Positions 1 through 54,187 of a DNA stretch of 64,000 nt are shown in pieces. The stretch is from positions 2,432,092 through 2,496,091 of the forward strand of contig NC_034424.1 of NCBI RefSeq assembly GCF_002078875.1. Reading direction: 5' to 3'. A model generated the notes under the pieces. It saw only the letters and a program-made list of their open reading frames with translations, was not told the origin of the DNA and did no database searches. The translations under genes and the position numbers were made by a program. Each line of letters opens with the position of its first letter. The first letter of the stretch is position 1. This stretch comes from Numida meleagris (Eukaryota; Chordata; Aves; Galliformes; Numididae).

Positions 1-224
1 AGTCAGACCAAATATTCATCTAGTCCAATGCACCATCTGCAATCACAGTCATCAGATGCTTTGGGAGAGAGTATAAGCGACAGACAAACTATAGTGGTCA
101 TTCATCTGAGTTATCTGATTCCTATTTGAGGCCAATGAGATCCATAATCTCATTGTGCAATTTATAAAACAAATGTGTTCTTCTTTTACATTTTGTTTTG
201 AAGGACTTCTTTTCCTGGAGTGAC

Positions 225-575
225 CTTTAGATTTGACTGGAGAGGGTCCAAGGGAGGGTCATAAAGTTCTTTTCACTCCGGAAAAGAGAAGGCTCAGGGT
301 GGGGACCTCATCAGAGTATTCCAGTACTTAAAGCTGGGCAAAGAGGATGGAAGCCCTTTCTTCATAAGGACCTACATGGAGAAGACAAGAGGCAATGAGC
401 AGAAGTTGTATCAAGAGAGGTTTTGTCTTGATATACTCATCTAGCTTACCTAGAGGCTAGATAAGCTCATCCAGTCTCCCTTTTCCCACAGAACTTTGGA
501 CCTTAGGATCTTTCAATGGCCCTTCCAGCCTGGGCTCTTCTATGATTCCGGACTCTGTGATTCTAGATTCTATTA
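225..575 (+). repeat. CR1 LINE 3' fragment
   Basis: Matches the CR1 3' region in sense: the GAGAAGGCTC...GACCTCAT...CAGTACTTAAAG phrases, then a diverged stretch and the end with ATTCTATGATTC-like octamers at about 537-570. Old and diverged. Typical of bird genomes. Confidence 0.75.
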
Positions 576-2929
576 CTTCACAATTCTATTATTTTATTTA
601 AAGAACTGGATCCATCCCTGCCTCACTTCATCCATTCAATGCTTCATAGTGCCCTTTCATACTTCCCCTTTTAGGGATGACAGTGAAACCCAGAATCCAT
701 TGCATCCCCTAACCCTCTTTGTACTGTCCCCTCTGCAAGGTCCCCTTTCAGGCCACTCCACTCCACCAGAGTCTGACAGCCCTTACAGCATCAGCAGACA
801 TCTGCTACAGGATTTGTCTTCACATCGCACTCTTTATCTTGTAACAGAGAGTGAGAAATAGGCACTTTTCAGAAGGGGTTTTGTACCTGTTTGAGGAAGA
901 GGTGATGAACGCCCTGGAAGCCGCTGTCTCTCCCCAATGACTCAGCTTTTGCTAAAGGGTCACTGGAACGTCTGGGCAGAGCCCAGATGTGTGGAGGAAC
1001 AGCCTGAAGGCTCAGCCCGTGGAGAATAACAAGGACAACCCAAAATTGCTCTTCAGTGTTAAACCTGCAAGGCAGTGAGACCTGGACAGCAACTGCTGGT
1101 GCCAGCCCACAGATGATGGGCGAAGGAGCCGTGTGCCTGTCTGGGCTGGGAGGAAGGGGCAGGGCACGGTGTCACCGCGCTTCAGTTGTGCTGTCAGGCT
1201 TCTGGTGTGGTTTTGTAGGGCTTCCTGAGAACCAGGGGACATTCGTTGTTTTGCAATTTTACAGAAACCCGCAAGTGCTGTAAAGACCTAATAAACAGAT
1301 AGGTGGTGAGAAAGGTTAGAGAAGGGCGAAAAATCGCAGCGCGGCCATGACCGGAGCATCCGCCATCCTCCCATTGGTCTGAACAGAGCCACACGGAGGC
1401 ATCGCCACACGCCGGTGCAGCAGAGGGTTGCAGAGCTGCAAGAAAAATGAGTTTGGCTTTTACCAGCACCTGTGGCAAATTCCTCGCAGAGTCCCTCCCA
1501 CTGAGCCGCGTATGCTTGTACACAACAGCGCAGACGGAGCGAGAGGATGGAGGTGGTGGTGTCATATGTTCCCCTGGGGCTCATTATTTTATTTTTGAAA
1601 ATAATGCTTTAGGTATCTTCGTATCTTCTTCTTCTTCTCTCTTTTTTTTTTTTCCTTCTATTTTCACAGGGGACATTCAGTGGAAATTATTGCAGCAGCA
1701 CCGTAGGAAAGAGCCAGGCTGATCTGTATGCCCAGAGAAGGAGACAGCTGAGGTCAAGAGGAGATGCTCGGGTGGTTCAAGCATCAGGACGGCAGACAAG
1801 GCAGGAAGGTGATGCTTTTGGCTCTGGTAGATGCATGCATTGGACTGGACATCTAATGCCTCTGTGCTTGGGTTTTGACACAGATAAAATGGAAATCGCC
1901 AGGAGCAAGGTCTGTTGTGGGGCTGCTGTCCCTTGTGCTTGATGGGCTCCAGCAGGAAGCGTTTTCCATCAGATTAATCTTAGAGATGAAAAATTTAATG
2001 TAAGAAGGAGTATGAAAACATTAAAAATACAGAGTGGCAGTGAGTAGCTCTTCTTTTGCACTCTTCCCCATGCCCGCGCGCCCCTAGGGAACACCCATTA
2101 GTGGCTGTGCCATTTTGCAGTAATGCATGCAAAGATATAAGGACAGCCTTCTCGTGTAAGTGTTCTTCTAAGAAGAAAGCAAGAAAGTTATAAAATCAAT
2201 GGTAATAGGTGATCTATGAACCAAATCATCTTTCTTCCCCCAACCACAGCACCACACAGTGGGTTTTCACTTTCTCCCAATGGCCTTGAAAACATCCTCA
2301 GCCTGAGGAGCAGATTGTTTTGAGCTAACTTATCTGTACCTCAGCCTACAAGCCAGGCTGCAGCCCTCACAAGGGCAGATGCATCTCTATAATTACTGTT
2401 ATACCTCTTTCTTGATTGATGGGTAAGAAGCATTAAAACACTCTCATGTGTCTTACTCTAGAGTGTATGAACCAGCTCTTGAAAGGGCAATGACATGAGA
2501 AATAAACTCATGCCTCTTACAAGGATTAACTACACATCCTTCAACTTAAATTAAAAACAGCACCAGTGCCATGTATTGCTGTACATTCAGCTAGAACAAG
2601 CAGTGGAATAAGAGCTGTCAGATGTAAAAGCTGGCCAAAAAGATCGGATTTGGACAATAGTTCTAGGTTTCCTGCTTTTTAAGTCCAACTTGTTAAAATT
2701 TGTACTGGTTTGCTGAGTACCTTCAGCCCCATTGAGAGACAAAGGGAATGTCCTGCAGAAGAAAGAAGCCTCCAGACCTCTCATGCTGTCCATGTGGGAA
2801 TGGAGTGGCCTGAGATTCAGGTGAATTCAAGTGGTTGGCTGAAGTGAGAGGTCTTCATCTGGCTTGGCCCTACAGAGTCCGTAGACTTCAAGTTGTCAAC
2901 AGCATCAAATAAAGCATGGAAAGAGTCTG
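566..2929. other. Intergenic DNA, nothing recognised
   Basis: Short overlapping frames only. A T/C-rich stretch occurs near 1627-1660. No repeat family or gene was recognised. Confidence 0.6.
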
Positions 2930-3297
2930 CTAGGGAGAATGTCCAGAGAGGCTGTGGATACCCCACCCCTGGAGGTGNNNNNNNNNNNNNNNNNNNNNNN
3001 NNNNNNNNNNNNNNNNNNNNNNNNNNNNNNNNNNNNNNNNNNNNNNNNNNNNNNNNNNNNNNNNNNNNNNNNNNNNNNNNNNNNNNNNNNNNNNNNNNNN
3101 NNNNNNNNNNNNNNNNNNNNNNNNNNNNNNNNNNNNNNNNNNNNNNNNNNNNNNNNNNNNNNNNNNNNNNNNNNNNNNNNNNNNNNNNNNNNNNNNNNNN
3201 NNNNNNNNNNNNNNNNNNNNNNNNNNNNNNNNNNNNNNNNNNNNNNNNNNNNTTCTATGATTCCATGATTCTATGATTCTATGATTCTGTGTAGTAG
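2930..3297 (+). repeat. CR1 LINE 3' fragment interrupted by assembly gap
   Basis: The left flank (GTCCAGAGAGGCTGTGGATA...CCTGGAGGTG) and the right flank (four TTCTATGA-type octamers) both belong to a CR1 3' end in sense, so the 275 unknown bases sit inside one CR1 copy. Confidence 0.8.
2978..3252. other. Assembly gap (275 N)
   Basis: Unresolved bases inside a CR1 element. About 100-130 bases of CR1 would normally fill this position, so the gap length may be an estimate. Open frames crossing it have no meaning. Confidence 0.95.
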
Positions 3298-4557
3298 GGT
3301 GATGCCCAGGCTGTGCTCATGGCTGCAGATATCTCTCTATATGTGCTTCTCAGTGACCCAACTCTGCAATAACTCCACCAAAATGCACTGGGCTCGTTTT
3401 AGGGAGGAATTTTCCTTTCTGATGAAGTCCATCTGGCAACATATACACGAGTGGGCAAACACAGCACAGTCTTCGGGGCCATGGTGCCAACTCACAATGC
3501 TGCTAAGACATAAAGTTTTTGTGAGATGGGGGGCGGGGGGAATTTTCTTTGAAGACAGTTTGCTTTCTGTGCTTTATTTTTTTTCCAGGAAGAGATAGAT
3601 GAATCTCAGAACTGATGCACTCCAAAGTCTTAAATGTGGGCACTGCATATTAGCTGTTCACGCAGTGGAGAATATTCTTCCTTATATAGGCCTTCTAGAA
3701 ACTAGGTCAGAGGATTAACGTGAGTGCTGGTTGCTAAAAATCCTCTGTGACAGTCTGCCTCCCTTTATTATTTCTCACCTTGCCCATGCAGAGCCCAGAA
3801 AATACAGCACTGTGACCAGCAACAATACTAACAGAAGCCTTCTGCAAAGTGTTTGCGCTCAAACACAAAGCTCCATGCAATACTCCTCCTTTTAGAAGCT
3901 GTTGTTAACACTGAAGGATCACTCACAATACTTTGTGATGATGGGTTATTTCTTGCCATGTTGCTTACAGAGATGACATCCTGCTGGGAGATACATATAT
4001 ATATATGATGCACCTTCCCACACGTATTCACACATGCAGATCACCAACAGAAAATTTTAAAACTATAATTATATACCTATTTGACTAAAATAAAAGTGAT
4101 TTCCTAGCAGGAATGACACCCGCTATTATAATAGTTTCGTGTTACATATATTCTCAATCTGAGTCCTAATCTGTAGGCACATGCATACTTATCTCAACAC
4201 TCCGCTGACATGAAGTAAGACTCAGTGCAGAGGTTTATATCTCTAGACAGTCACTTAGCAAAGTGCCCTTAGTTCCTAAAATGTCAAATGCACAACAGCC
4301 CCCACCAAAATCTGCTGTACCCTCAACATTCTGGAAATGTGATCCCCAAGGAGGGAGCAAAGCCCTAGCAGTTGGTTCTGCAGATTATCACACGGCCTTC
4401 TACTGCAAACCAATGTCCTGGCTTCAGCTGGGATGGAGCAGCTGAGGTTTCTTTGGCCAGTAATGCACGTGATGCTCCGTTCTCTTTGCTACGGAAGCCC
4501 TAGACTTCATCATGTGTTCAGTTTGGTTTTCTGCTGGAATCAAAGCCACTTTTTAAC

Positions 4558-4655
4558 CATCATAGAATCATGGAATTGTTTGAGTTGGAAGGGACCTTGA
4601 AAGGTCATCTAGCCCGACTCCCCTGCAATGAGCAGGGATATCGATTGTCCTTTCT
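4558..4655 (-). repeat. CR1 LINE 3' end
   Basis: Reverse-complement CR1 terminus: ATAGAATCAT...GAGTTGGAAGGGACCTTGAAAG...CATCTAGCC...GAGCAGGGATATC. Short copy of about 100 bases. Confidence 0.85.
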
Positions 4656-6075
4656 GCTATTTCTTCCCCAGATCCACGATCAAATCAGGATTACACACAA
4701 TGTACACACTCTCACTTCAGGCCCTAACTGTTCTGACAGCAGAGCTCACCCATGCTTTGCTCCATGCTAGCTCCAGACTGCCCATTAGTTGCAGCTGCAT
4801 TTGGTTTTCTTGCCTTCATAATAGAGCCGGTGAGATATCTTCATTTTTACTGCCTCCCATTGAAGTGAAAAGTTGGTCTCTTGTCTCAGAGATGCCATGT
4901 GTCTCCATCTTTGCTGCACTGTAAGGTTCCCTGGGCAGCCACAGAGGTAACACGATCAGGTGGTGTTTACTCAGAGCTCAGCCATGATGAAGAAAACAGA
5001 CTTCTCCAGAACTGAGCATGTTGCAAAGCCTCCCCAATCCTTCCTTTATCGAGATGGAATGATGGATGAGAACTGCCAAAACCATAGCAGGGAGAGAAGC
5101 TCTAGAAGTATGGATTGTTAAATCCTTCCCCAAGAGAAGCAAAATTTAAGGAGCATTCAACAAAGCCAAAATCACAAATTACTGTTCCTTTGGTTCATCC
5201 TTTCTTTTTCTGCAATGTACTTTGAAGCATATACATAAGTGAATGAAGTGATTGCTACAGAAATCAGAATTCCTACTCATAAACACGTTATAATGACAAT
5301 AAAAACCATAACAGTAAAAACAAATGTGCTTTTACCACACACTAACAGCTGAGTGGAAAGAAGTATCCATCAAAATGTCACTATTTCAGAGCACTGGTGA
5401 TTTCTGCTTGCTATAACGTGGGGCTGCTGAGCTCCTGCATCACACATCAGCAGAAACAAGAGCACGCTGGTGCCTTTATAAGCTAGAAGAAGAAATACTG
5501 AGATTTCTGCTGAGCTGATGGCATTATCCCTTATAGGTTTTGTTCCTGGTGTGCAAAGCCAATGAGCACCCAAGGTTGGAATCCACACTAAGTTCTTTAT
5601 TTCAGTTCTGCAGAGTTAGGTGCTTGCTGATCCCTCTCAAAGCAAGCGGCCTGGTTATTCAGACAGAACTGTTCACAGAACTCTGCCCCTTTACAGTTTC
5701 TACTTGGTAACTCCAAGTCGTCTTTGTTGGATGTGTGTGTTACGGGGCTTGGATATTCTAGATTTGGGGGGGACACCTGCTGTCTCATTATAACCTTATT
5801 TCCATGCTGATGGGTGTGGGTTTCAGCATGTAGCTAGCCCTTAAAGAGCATAAAGGTCACTTACAGGACACTTCCCCTTCTGTTCTTGATGACATCAGCA
5901 CATTATCTCATCTGGTATACTTGTGGCTGAATTGTTTCTTTTTCACTTTATTTCCATATTTCTGACCAATTATTTCCACTTTCCTCCTTGGTGGACCACG
6001 GTAGCACTTTATGGTCTTTATACCCACAGCACTCAGCTGAACACATCCCAGCCTTGCAAAGGCTGTATGTATAAC

Positions 6076-6330
6076 CCTAGAATTGCAGAACCATAGAATG
6101 GTTGGGTTGGAAGGACCTTAAAGTTCATCAAGCTCCAACCCCTGCCATGGGCTGCCCCCCAGCAGCTCAGGCTCATCCGTGGCCTTGGGCACCTCCAGGG
6201 ATGGGGCACCCACACTTCTCTGTACCAGGGCCTCACCACCTCTGTGTAAAGGATTTCCCCCTAACATCTGACCTAAATCTCTCTTCTTTTAGTTTAAAAA
6301 TATTCCCTCTTGTCCTATCACTATAAATAT
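6076..6330 (-). repeat. CR1 LINE 3' end
   Basis: Well-preserved antisense CR1: CATAGAATGGTTGGGTTGGAAGGACC, then CCATGGGCTGCC, CACCTCCAGGGATGGGGC, CAGGGCCTCACCACC and the TTTTAGTTTAAAA...TTGTCCTATCACTA block. About 250 bases. Confidence 0.92.
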
Positions 6331-6520
6331 ATATGTGTGTGTGTGCACGTATGTATATGTGCGCTTTGTTCATGTGTATGTGTACACACATGCTGCAGTG
6401 AACAGTGAACTTGTGGGCAAATCCATATACAGACAGATAATTCCTAGGTATATACAGATACATGTGGACACACACATATATTACACATGTATGTACAAAT
6501 ATATATCAGCTGATGAAACA
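6325..6520. repeat. Degenerate TG/TA-rich simple repeat
   Basis: Alternating purine-pyrimidine sequence (ATATATATGTGTGTGTGTGC, then CACACA/TATATA islands) directly abutting the CR1 copy. Probably an expanded and diverged dinucleotide microsatellite. Confidence 0.7.
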
Positions 6521-7065
6521 GAGCTGCCTCAAGGCTGAAGTGAAGGATGGTGTCCAGCTGTAGGATGCTGACCTGGCCCAAGAGCCCTGACAAACACCAA
6601 GAGCCCGTGCAAGACAAACAGGAAAGCAAGCAAGTGAAAGGGATGGCACCCTGCAGCACTGCAGCGTGGGGTGGCACAGAAGTGACCAGGGATGTGTCAT
6701 CTCAAGTGACTTTTTACATCCTCTGGCACCTGGGGTTTTACCAGGGAGTTTCCTACCCGAATTCTTGCACTGATGGCAGTTGAAGGGCTGCATGGCTAAA
6801 GGGCAGACACACCCAGACGCACACTGTGATCGCTTGGAAGGCCTCTTGGAAGCACAGACTCCACTCACACACATGAAATTGGGGCATTCTCTCCCGGGAA
6901 TCCCAGTATATCCACGGCTGGGATATCCTCACACACCTCTGGGCCAACGGATGGGTGCCAAAATACCAGAGTGCCACTCACCAAGGTTGAGGATACGTGC
7001 AGCTTATCCTTAAAACATCAGAATTGACATCGTGGGGGTTGCAACGCGTTTTTACTATTTATTTA

Positions 7066-7190
7066 GAACCATAGAATCACATCGTTAAGGTTGGAGAAGA
7101 CCTCTAAGGTCATCCATTCCAACCACCAGGCCATCCCCACCATGCCCACCACCCATGCCACTACACATTCACCACAGAAAAGTCAACTGG
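7066..7190 (-). repeat. CR1 LINE 3' end
   Basis: Antisense CR1 of the variant reading CCATAGAATCAC...AAGGTTGGAGAAGACCTCTAAGGTCATCCA...CCAACC. About 120 bases recognisable. Confidence 0.8.
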
Positions 7191-8754
7191 TTCAGGGTAC
7201 ACGCATACCCAGAGTAGGATTGGAATTTTTTTCGGTTTATCTCAGCCAGTTGCACTTTGTGCATCTGTCATAATGGGCTAGAAACTTCTCTGTGGGGGCT
7301 TCAAAATTTCCCTTCAAAACCTTTTTCTAGGGAAGATAACGTTTTTGGCTAAATGCCCTCTTTGCAATCAGCATCCTGTTTGCACTGAAACCTGCAATGT
7401 CTTATTTAATAAGAAAGTCCCAGCTCTTCCCAAAGCTCAGCGCTGTACAATGGGTTTGATGAAGAAGTGGAAATCATCCGCAGGAATACATCTGGATAAT
7501 TCTGCTCTCTAGTGACACAGGCAGGAATCGTTCCTTCCACTCGGACCAAACACATCACTTCTCCTCTCTCTTTGCCAGATACAGAAATAGAAGGGCAAGG
7601 CAGCGAGTAAAGTAAAAGTAAAGAGGCAGGGGAAGGGCGGGGAGGAAGCGAGCACTTTCAGTCTTGAAGCAGTTTCGGTTTAAGCAGTGGACAAAATTTC
7701 AGGTTGGCTGCTGTCTGTAACCCCTTCTGCACAACCTCAGGCCACGGGACACACAGAATTGCCAGCGAAAGGGATGGTCTGCACTGGAACCACCCCTGTG
7801 TTGTGCTTTTTTTCCTGTCTGTCTGTCTTGCTCTCTCTTTCCTCTTCGCAGCATGTAATTTACAGTAAAGACACAGGAAGCTGAATGATTTCCTCTGAGG
7901 AAAGTACCTGACAAGGAGGTGAACGAGTAAAATGATCGGGCCCTCAGCCTTCATCCTGACCCATATGTTCCCAATGGTTCCAGTCCCTGGAGGCACAGCA
8001 GGGCTGAATCTTCCCTGCTGCAATGCAAGCGCAGGTGGGATGGATTTGGGAATGACAGCAGCAATTAGCAATGCTGCATGTTGTACCCAGCTCAACCATT
8101 AACACACTGCGTTATCCCCAGCATCACCCAAAAATGGCACACGTGAGGAACTTCTCAGATGCCGTCTCAGTAAGACCACAAGTTCCCCATACTTTAAAGG
8201 TGACAGCAGTGAAGTGGGTTTTTGAGTGTGCATGTATCTCAGTGTAGGAATAGAAGGGATGAAAGATAGAGATGATGCACTCGGGTAGAACATCAGCTTG
8301 TCTGCTTAACTGCAATGGAACGATTTCCTCTCTCTCTTTTCCAACTCCTCCTAGCTCCAGAAAACCTTTTTTTAAACTACAGAGGTGTTGCAAGGCTTGC
8401 AGGTGGTTTCATTTTCCTGCTCCGTCTGCCCTGTGGGATGTCATTCGTACTGCGGAATGAAATAGGCCTGATTCATCCTGCAGGAGGAATGCGGTCGATA
8501 CGAGCCCAGATGGGGACTCACCGTGAACCTGTGGAAATCCCTCACCCAGTGAAGTGAAACCCACCTCAATGCACAATCATCAGCTTTGCAATGCTGCTCC
8601 TAACGCTGTGGGCTGGAGCCAGGGAGGGTTTGTGAGTGTCTGCAGATGACCCAGAAAGCCAGAGCTCTTCTTATGTTGTCTTTTATTTTATTTTTTTTAT
8701 TTTTTTTCTGAGAAGTGTCTCTCCCTCTCACCTAAACTGACTTCTTCACCACAG
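7191..8754. other. Intergenic DNA, nothing recognised
   Basis: No frame with family features. A long T-rich tract (8678-8708) precedes the orphan exon candidate. Confidence 0.55.
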
Positions 8755-9053
8755 AGAGGTCACGTTATTCTCTAGATGGAAAGACTGATAAAGATGTGTT
8801 TTTTACAGCGAGGCTCATCAGCCTTCCAAGAACAAACACTGCACACGCAGCTCCTGCTTCTGATATTTGCTTGCAGTCTCCCAGTGACAACGGTGCCTTG
8901 TTTATCAGAGAAAACATATGATGTGCCCACACAAAGCTGCCATGGCACTGAGATTTCTTTACCTGGAGAGGCTGCAGGGGAAATACCCAAGAAGAAGGCA
9001 CATGAACAAAGAGAGTCAGGAGGGTTTCTGAGCAGACTATTTCAAAGAAAACG
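8755..9053 (+). other. Orphan candidate exon, unrecognised
   Basis: An open frame from ATG 8776 to the stop at 9055 lies between a strong acceptor-like site (CTTCTTCACCACAG at 8754, after a long T-rich tract) and a donor-like site (AAAACG|GTAAGG at 9053/9054). The 93-residue product has a hydrophobic stretch (QLLLLIFACSLPV) resembling a signal or membrane segment near residues 24-36 and a basic C-terminus. I do not recognise it. An in-frame stop immediately precedes the ATG. It lies downstream of TNC on the opposite strand. Chance occurrence is quite possible. Confidence 0.2.
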
Positions 9054-11079
9054 GTAAGGAAATCCTCAAGAGAGGATACACCTGACTGACAGTTTTACAC
9101 GCTGTTCAAGCCCTGCTTACACCCAAGTTCTCTTGAAGCAAAGCAACTCAAAGTTGTAATTTCGAATGAAGCAATCCCCCTGCACAGGAAAAATGGAAAA
9201 CAGAAGCTGCCTCCTGTTACAGATCACTACAAGGGTTTGAGCTACTTGCTCACTAATGCAAGCTCAGAGAAGATGGTTTTGTGGTTGCATTTAGCCCAGG
9301 AACAGATGCAATGCATTCCCTTGATTAATGAATCAGAGCAGTGTCAGGAGGAGGGCTAAGGGAGCTGCACCTGGACGTGGTGCACCTGGAGAGGGTGTCT
9401 TCTCCAAATCTGAGGTCTTGCTAGGGCCACAGTCTGAGAAAGGGTTTCTGCAGAGCTGGGCATGCACACTGAATGAAGGAGCATGGTTAAGTCCAACGGG
9501 GGTTGGAAAAGTTGCTTTGCTACCTGCATATCTCGAAACTACCCCTTATGGATACTGTCCTAACCCCATGAATCCCATTCCCTTCCCAAAATATCTCCTT
9601 TAGTACCTCTGAGCCCTTGGGTCTCACTGCCTGAACTTCTGGAGCCTGTTCCCCTCCTGCCCCCTTAGGGCTCCCGCATGAAAGTGATGGGGAAGCGTTC
9701 ACCCCAGCACTATGGCAGGCAGGCATTCAGAGCACCCCTAGCAGGTCTATAAAGGAATTTCAAGCCTGAGTGTTTTTAAGCCATTCTTACTGGTGATGAA
9801 CAGGAATGCAGGGGAAAGAAAAAGCAGAAACCAAACAACCCATACAACAGCCCATGGTGGAGCCCTCTGGTACCGAACCACGCACTTGTCAGCTCAGACA
9901 GGTGTTTTAGCATGAGTTACTTCAAAGGTTTGCCAGTTTCTCTCCCTCAGTAGCAATCATGAAATATACCAAGCAGGGCACCTGTCTGTAATTACAGGAA
10001 ATACCATCATTCTTCTGTGCAGCGTGAACATGTCATTTCTGGAGCAAGGTGCAAATCTGAGCCCATTTCCAGCAGTCCTGTTGGGATCTGTCAAGCACCA
10101 GGACATCACAGCCATGCACACTCAGCTTTGTGATATTGCTAGAAGGAAGGAAATTGCTTTGTAAATGTCAACTCTTCCTCTGACCATGTGCAAACTGACT
10201 GCAAAAGCTTTCAAGCCCCAGTTCTATAAATTTAGTGCAATTTCCTAATAACACAAAGAACATCTTGAGAGGGGAGCTTGTTTCTTCATTACTGGAGTTG
10301 CTCTCTTTTAGGGTGCTGACTGTTTGCTGACAAACAGCAAAGAAGGGCTGTTGATTCCTGAGAATGAATTGAATGTGGTGCAGCAGATCAGACCCTTGGC
10401 AAGGCTCTGAAAGGTCAAAGGAGATTCGTGTTTCCTGTGCAAAACAAGCAACATTCACTAGAGGACCGTCAAGGATGGCAATGTCTGGACCTGGATAGCT
10501 GCAGGATTCACAAGCACTGCTAAACAGAGCAGCACAGACCAGGACAGACAGACTCTGTGTGCCATCTGCCGGCAGCTGACCACAGCCAGGTGCTTATGAT
10601 GGGGGAAGAGAGTGCCAAGAGATTCTGGCATAGGAGCCATGTGATAAGAAGACCCCCAGTGCTTCACTGATTCTGTGAGGGCCTTCTCCTGCTTCCCCAG
10701 CTGGGCATTATCCTTTCTCAGGCAGTAAATCCCAACCTGGAGTGCACACCCTCTAGGGTGATGCCTTGTGGACAAGAAGGCCCAGGGACAAAGCCATTCC
10801 CAAGGGCTAACACTCAGCTGACGCTTTGAAATGGAAGGGTTGCAGTGACATATGCATGTGGGAAGAAGAGAAATTAGGAAGAAAGAACCCAGTGGTGAAG
10901 TGATTCCTTCCCTCTTGAGAATTCCTTCCCTCTTGAGAAAGTGCTGTTCTTGTGCACACACGTTTTATACCGTGTGAAAACAGCAATACCTGAGCTTACC
11001 TTGCAGTTGGCAAGGAAGGGGCCGAAACATTTGCCCTGTTTGAGGAGCACAACCTTAAAGCAAGGCAGGAAGACTGGAT
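9054..11079. other. Intergenic DNA between orphan frame and TNC
   Basis: Includes a 167-codon minus-strand frame (10458-10961) with no recognisable domain and a perfect 18-base tandem duplication (see repeat entry). No neighbour gene could be identified. Confidence 0.55.
10903..10938. repeat. Perfect 2 x 18-bp tandem duplication
   Basis: ATTCCTTCCCTCTTGAGA occurs twice head to tail. Likely a slippage event. Confidence 0.9.
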
Positions 11080-11093
11080 AAAACAAAAGATCT

Positions 11094-11099
11094 TTTATT
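11094..11099 (-). terminator. Candidate distal TNC poly(A) signal AATAAA
   Basis: Perfect AATAAA on the minus strand, followed in the transcript direction by A-rich sequence (GATCTTTTGTTTTATCC, a U/GU-rich downstream element in sense). The last AATAAA before the intergenic region. Confidence 0.5.
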
Positions 11100-11166
11100 G
11101 TCTTCAACTGAAGAGCTTGATACAGAGGAACTACACAAAGGTTTCATTCATACAAAAAGAGAGCCC

Positions 11167-11172
11167 TTTATT
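11167..11172 (-). terminator. Candidate TNC poly(A) signal AATAAA
   Basis: Perfect AATAAA on the minus strand, about 1.08 kb after the stop codon. Competes with a second AATAAA at 11094-11099; transcript ends would be needed to choose. Confidence 0.5.
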
Positions 11173-12246
11173 TACACAAGTGTTCAAAGTCACCAATGGT
11201 ACCTAACAACAACTCTGTGCTTTCCTTGTTTTCTTTTGTTAGTTATTCCCACCTAGATGGAGCAAGCGTTGGTCAGTAACACTGAGAAAAACATGTAAAA
11301 GCCTTTGGGTTGGAAAAAAAAGAAGAAATGTGTTCTAAAAGAAATCAAATTCATAAGGACCTTCCACTGCAAGAAACCCAGCAGAATACTTACAGCCAAC
11401 CACTAACAAAAGGAACAGTTTTCAGTATGGGCTCATCAGCCTGATCATTTTCAGCCTTTTACTTCCCCATGTAAGTACATTTACCCTGGACATGCACAAA
11501 CTCAACAAGTATGAAAAAAAGGTAGAAATTTATTTAAAAGTAATTGTGCTTTTATTTAAAAAAAAAAAATTTACAATCAGACACTGTCCTGCTGTGTTCC
11601 CAAAAGCATTGTTCTCTTAAAAATGACAAAAACTTAGCTTATTATTATCATTATTATTATTACTTTGTCATTATATTAATAATATTAATTTTTTGCTTAA
11701 GTTTAAAAATGTACTGCTTTCCCTTGCCCACCCCCCCTTCTTCTCTGTGGTACTTGATATATATATAAAAAAAGGCTTTCCAACGACCAAAGGATTTCAA
11801 TTATATCTAATAATAATAATAATGATAATTAATCATACACATTTCCGTGTGTAAAAAATATGGCTGGTTCTAAAACAAACTACCAATATACAAAGCTGTT
11901 CTCCCTCCCCTACCCTGGGCCACCCAAGAGATAGTCAGACTGTGGAAGAACTTCATCCCAGAGGCTGAGAAAAGAAAAATGAAGAAAACAGCATACAACC
12001 CTTGAGATCGTTGTCTTTGGCGTGAAGGACATTGGTGGCGGGCAGCCGGAGCTGCTCTGCTGGAATCGCTGGGACACGTAAGGCTCGTTGTTCGGGCTGC
12101 TGCGCCAAGGGTCGCGGTGCTTTGGTACGACTACCAGCTCCTCACCCCCATCACCCCAGTGATGCCAGAGATCCCCCCCCCATGCCCCCCGCTCTCTGTC
12201 CCTCCCCGCGTTGCCCTGCCCGTAGCCCTTTCACCACCCCAAGGCT

Positions 12247-54057
<41,811 letters not shown>

Positions 54058-54187
54058 TGTGATGTTCAGTTCCTTTTCAAAGCTGATGGAGTCTTATATT
54101 TGTTTGTCCTTTGTAGTCTGGAGGAGAAATTTGAGAGCCAGTTCAAACTATGCTGAGTTTCCTTTCCTTTCTTGGCACGCTTGTTCC
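54058..54187 (-). other. TNC: TNC exon 2, 5'UTR part
   Basis: Minus-strand sequence upstream of the start codon is preceded by a pyrimidine tract ending in TTTCAG (AG at 54189-54188), so exon 2 begins at 54187. The roughly 130 bases to the ATG at 54057 are then leader sequence. In known TNC genes exon 1 is non-coding and lies far upstream, consistent with a splice acceptor here. Confidence 0.75.

Larger units (their letters stand above)
11080..12246 (-). other. TNC: TNC 3'UTR (end approximate)
   Basis: Downstream of the stop codon the sequence becomes AT-rich, with TAA/TTA trinucleotide runs at 11636-11692 and 11807-11832 and several ATTTA-like elements. Candidate AATAAA signals (TTTATT on the plus strand) occur at 11551-11556, 11529-11534, 11167-11172 and 11094-11099. 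The lower end is set after the last of these and is a guess. AU-rich 3'UTRs often shorten mRNA half-life; that role is inferred. Confidence 0.6.

Noticed and set aside
2893..3276. Frames crossing the N gap
   Set aside because: Built from unknown bases within a CR1 repeat.
10458..10961. 167-codon minus-strand frame downstream of TNC
   Set aside because: Contains the 18-base tandem duplication in frame but no recognisable features. I considered TNFSF8, the expected neighbour in mammals, and saw no TNF-ligand pattern.
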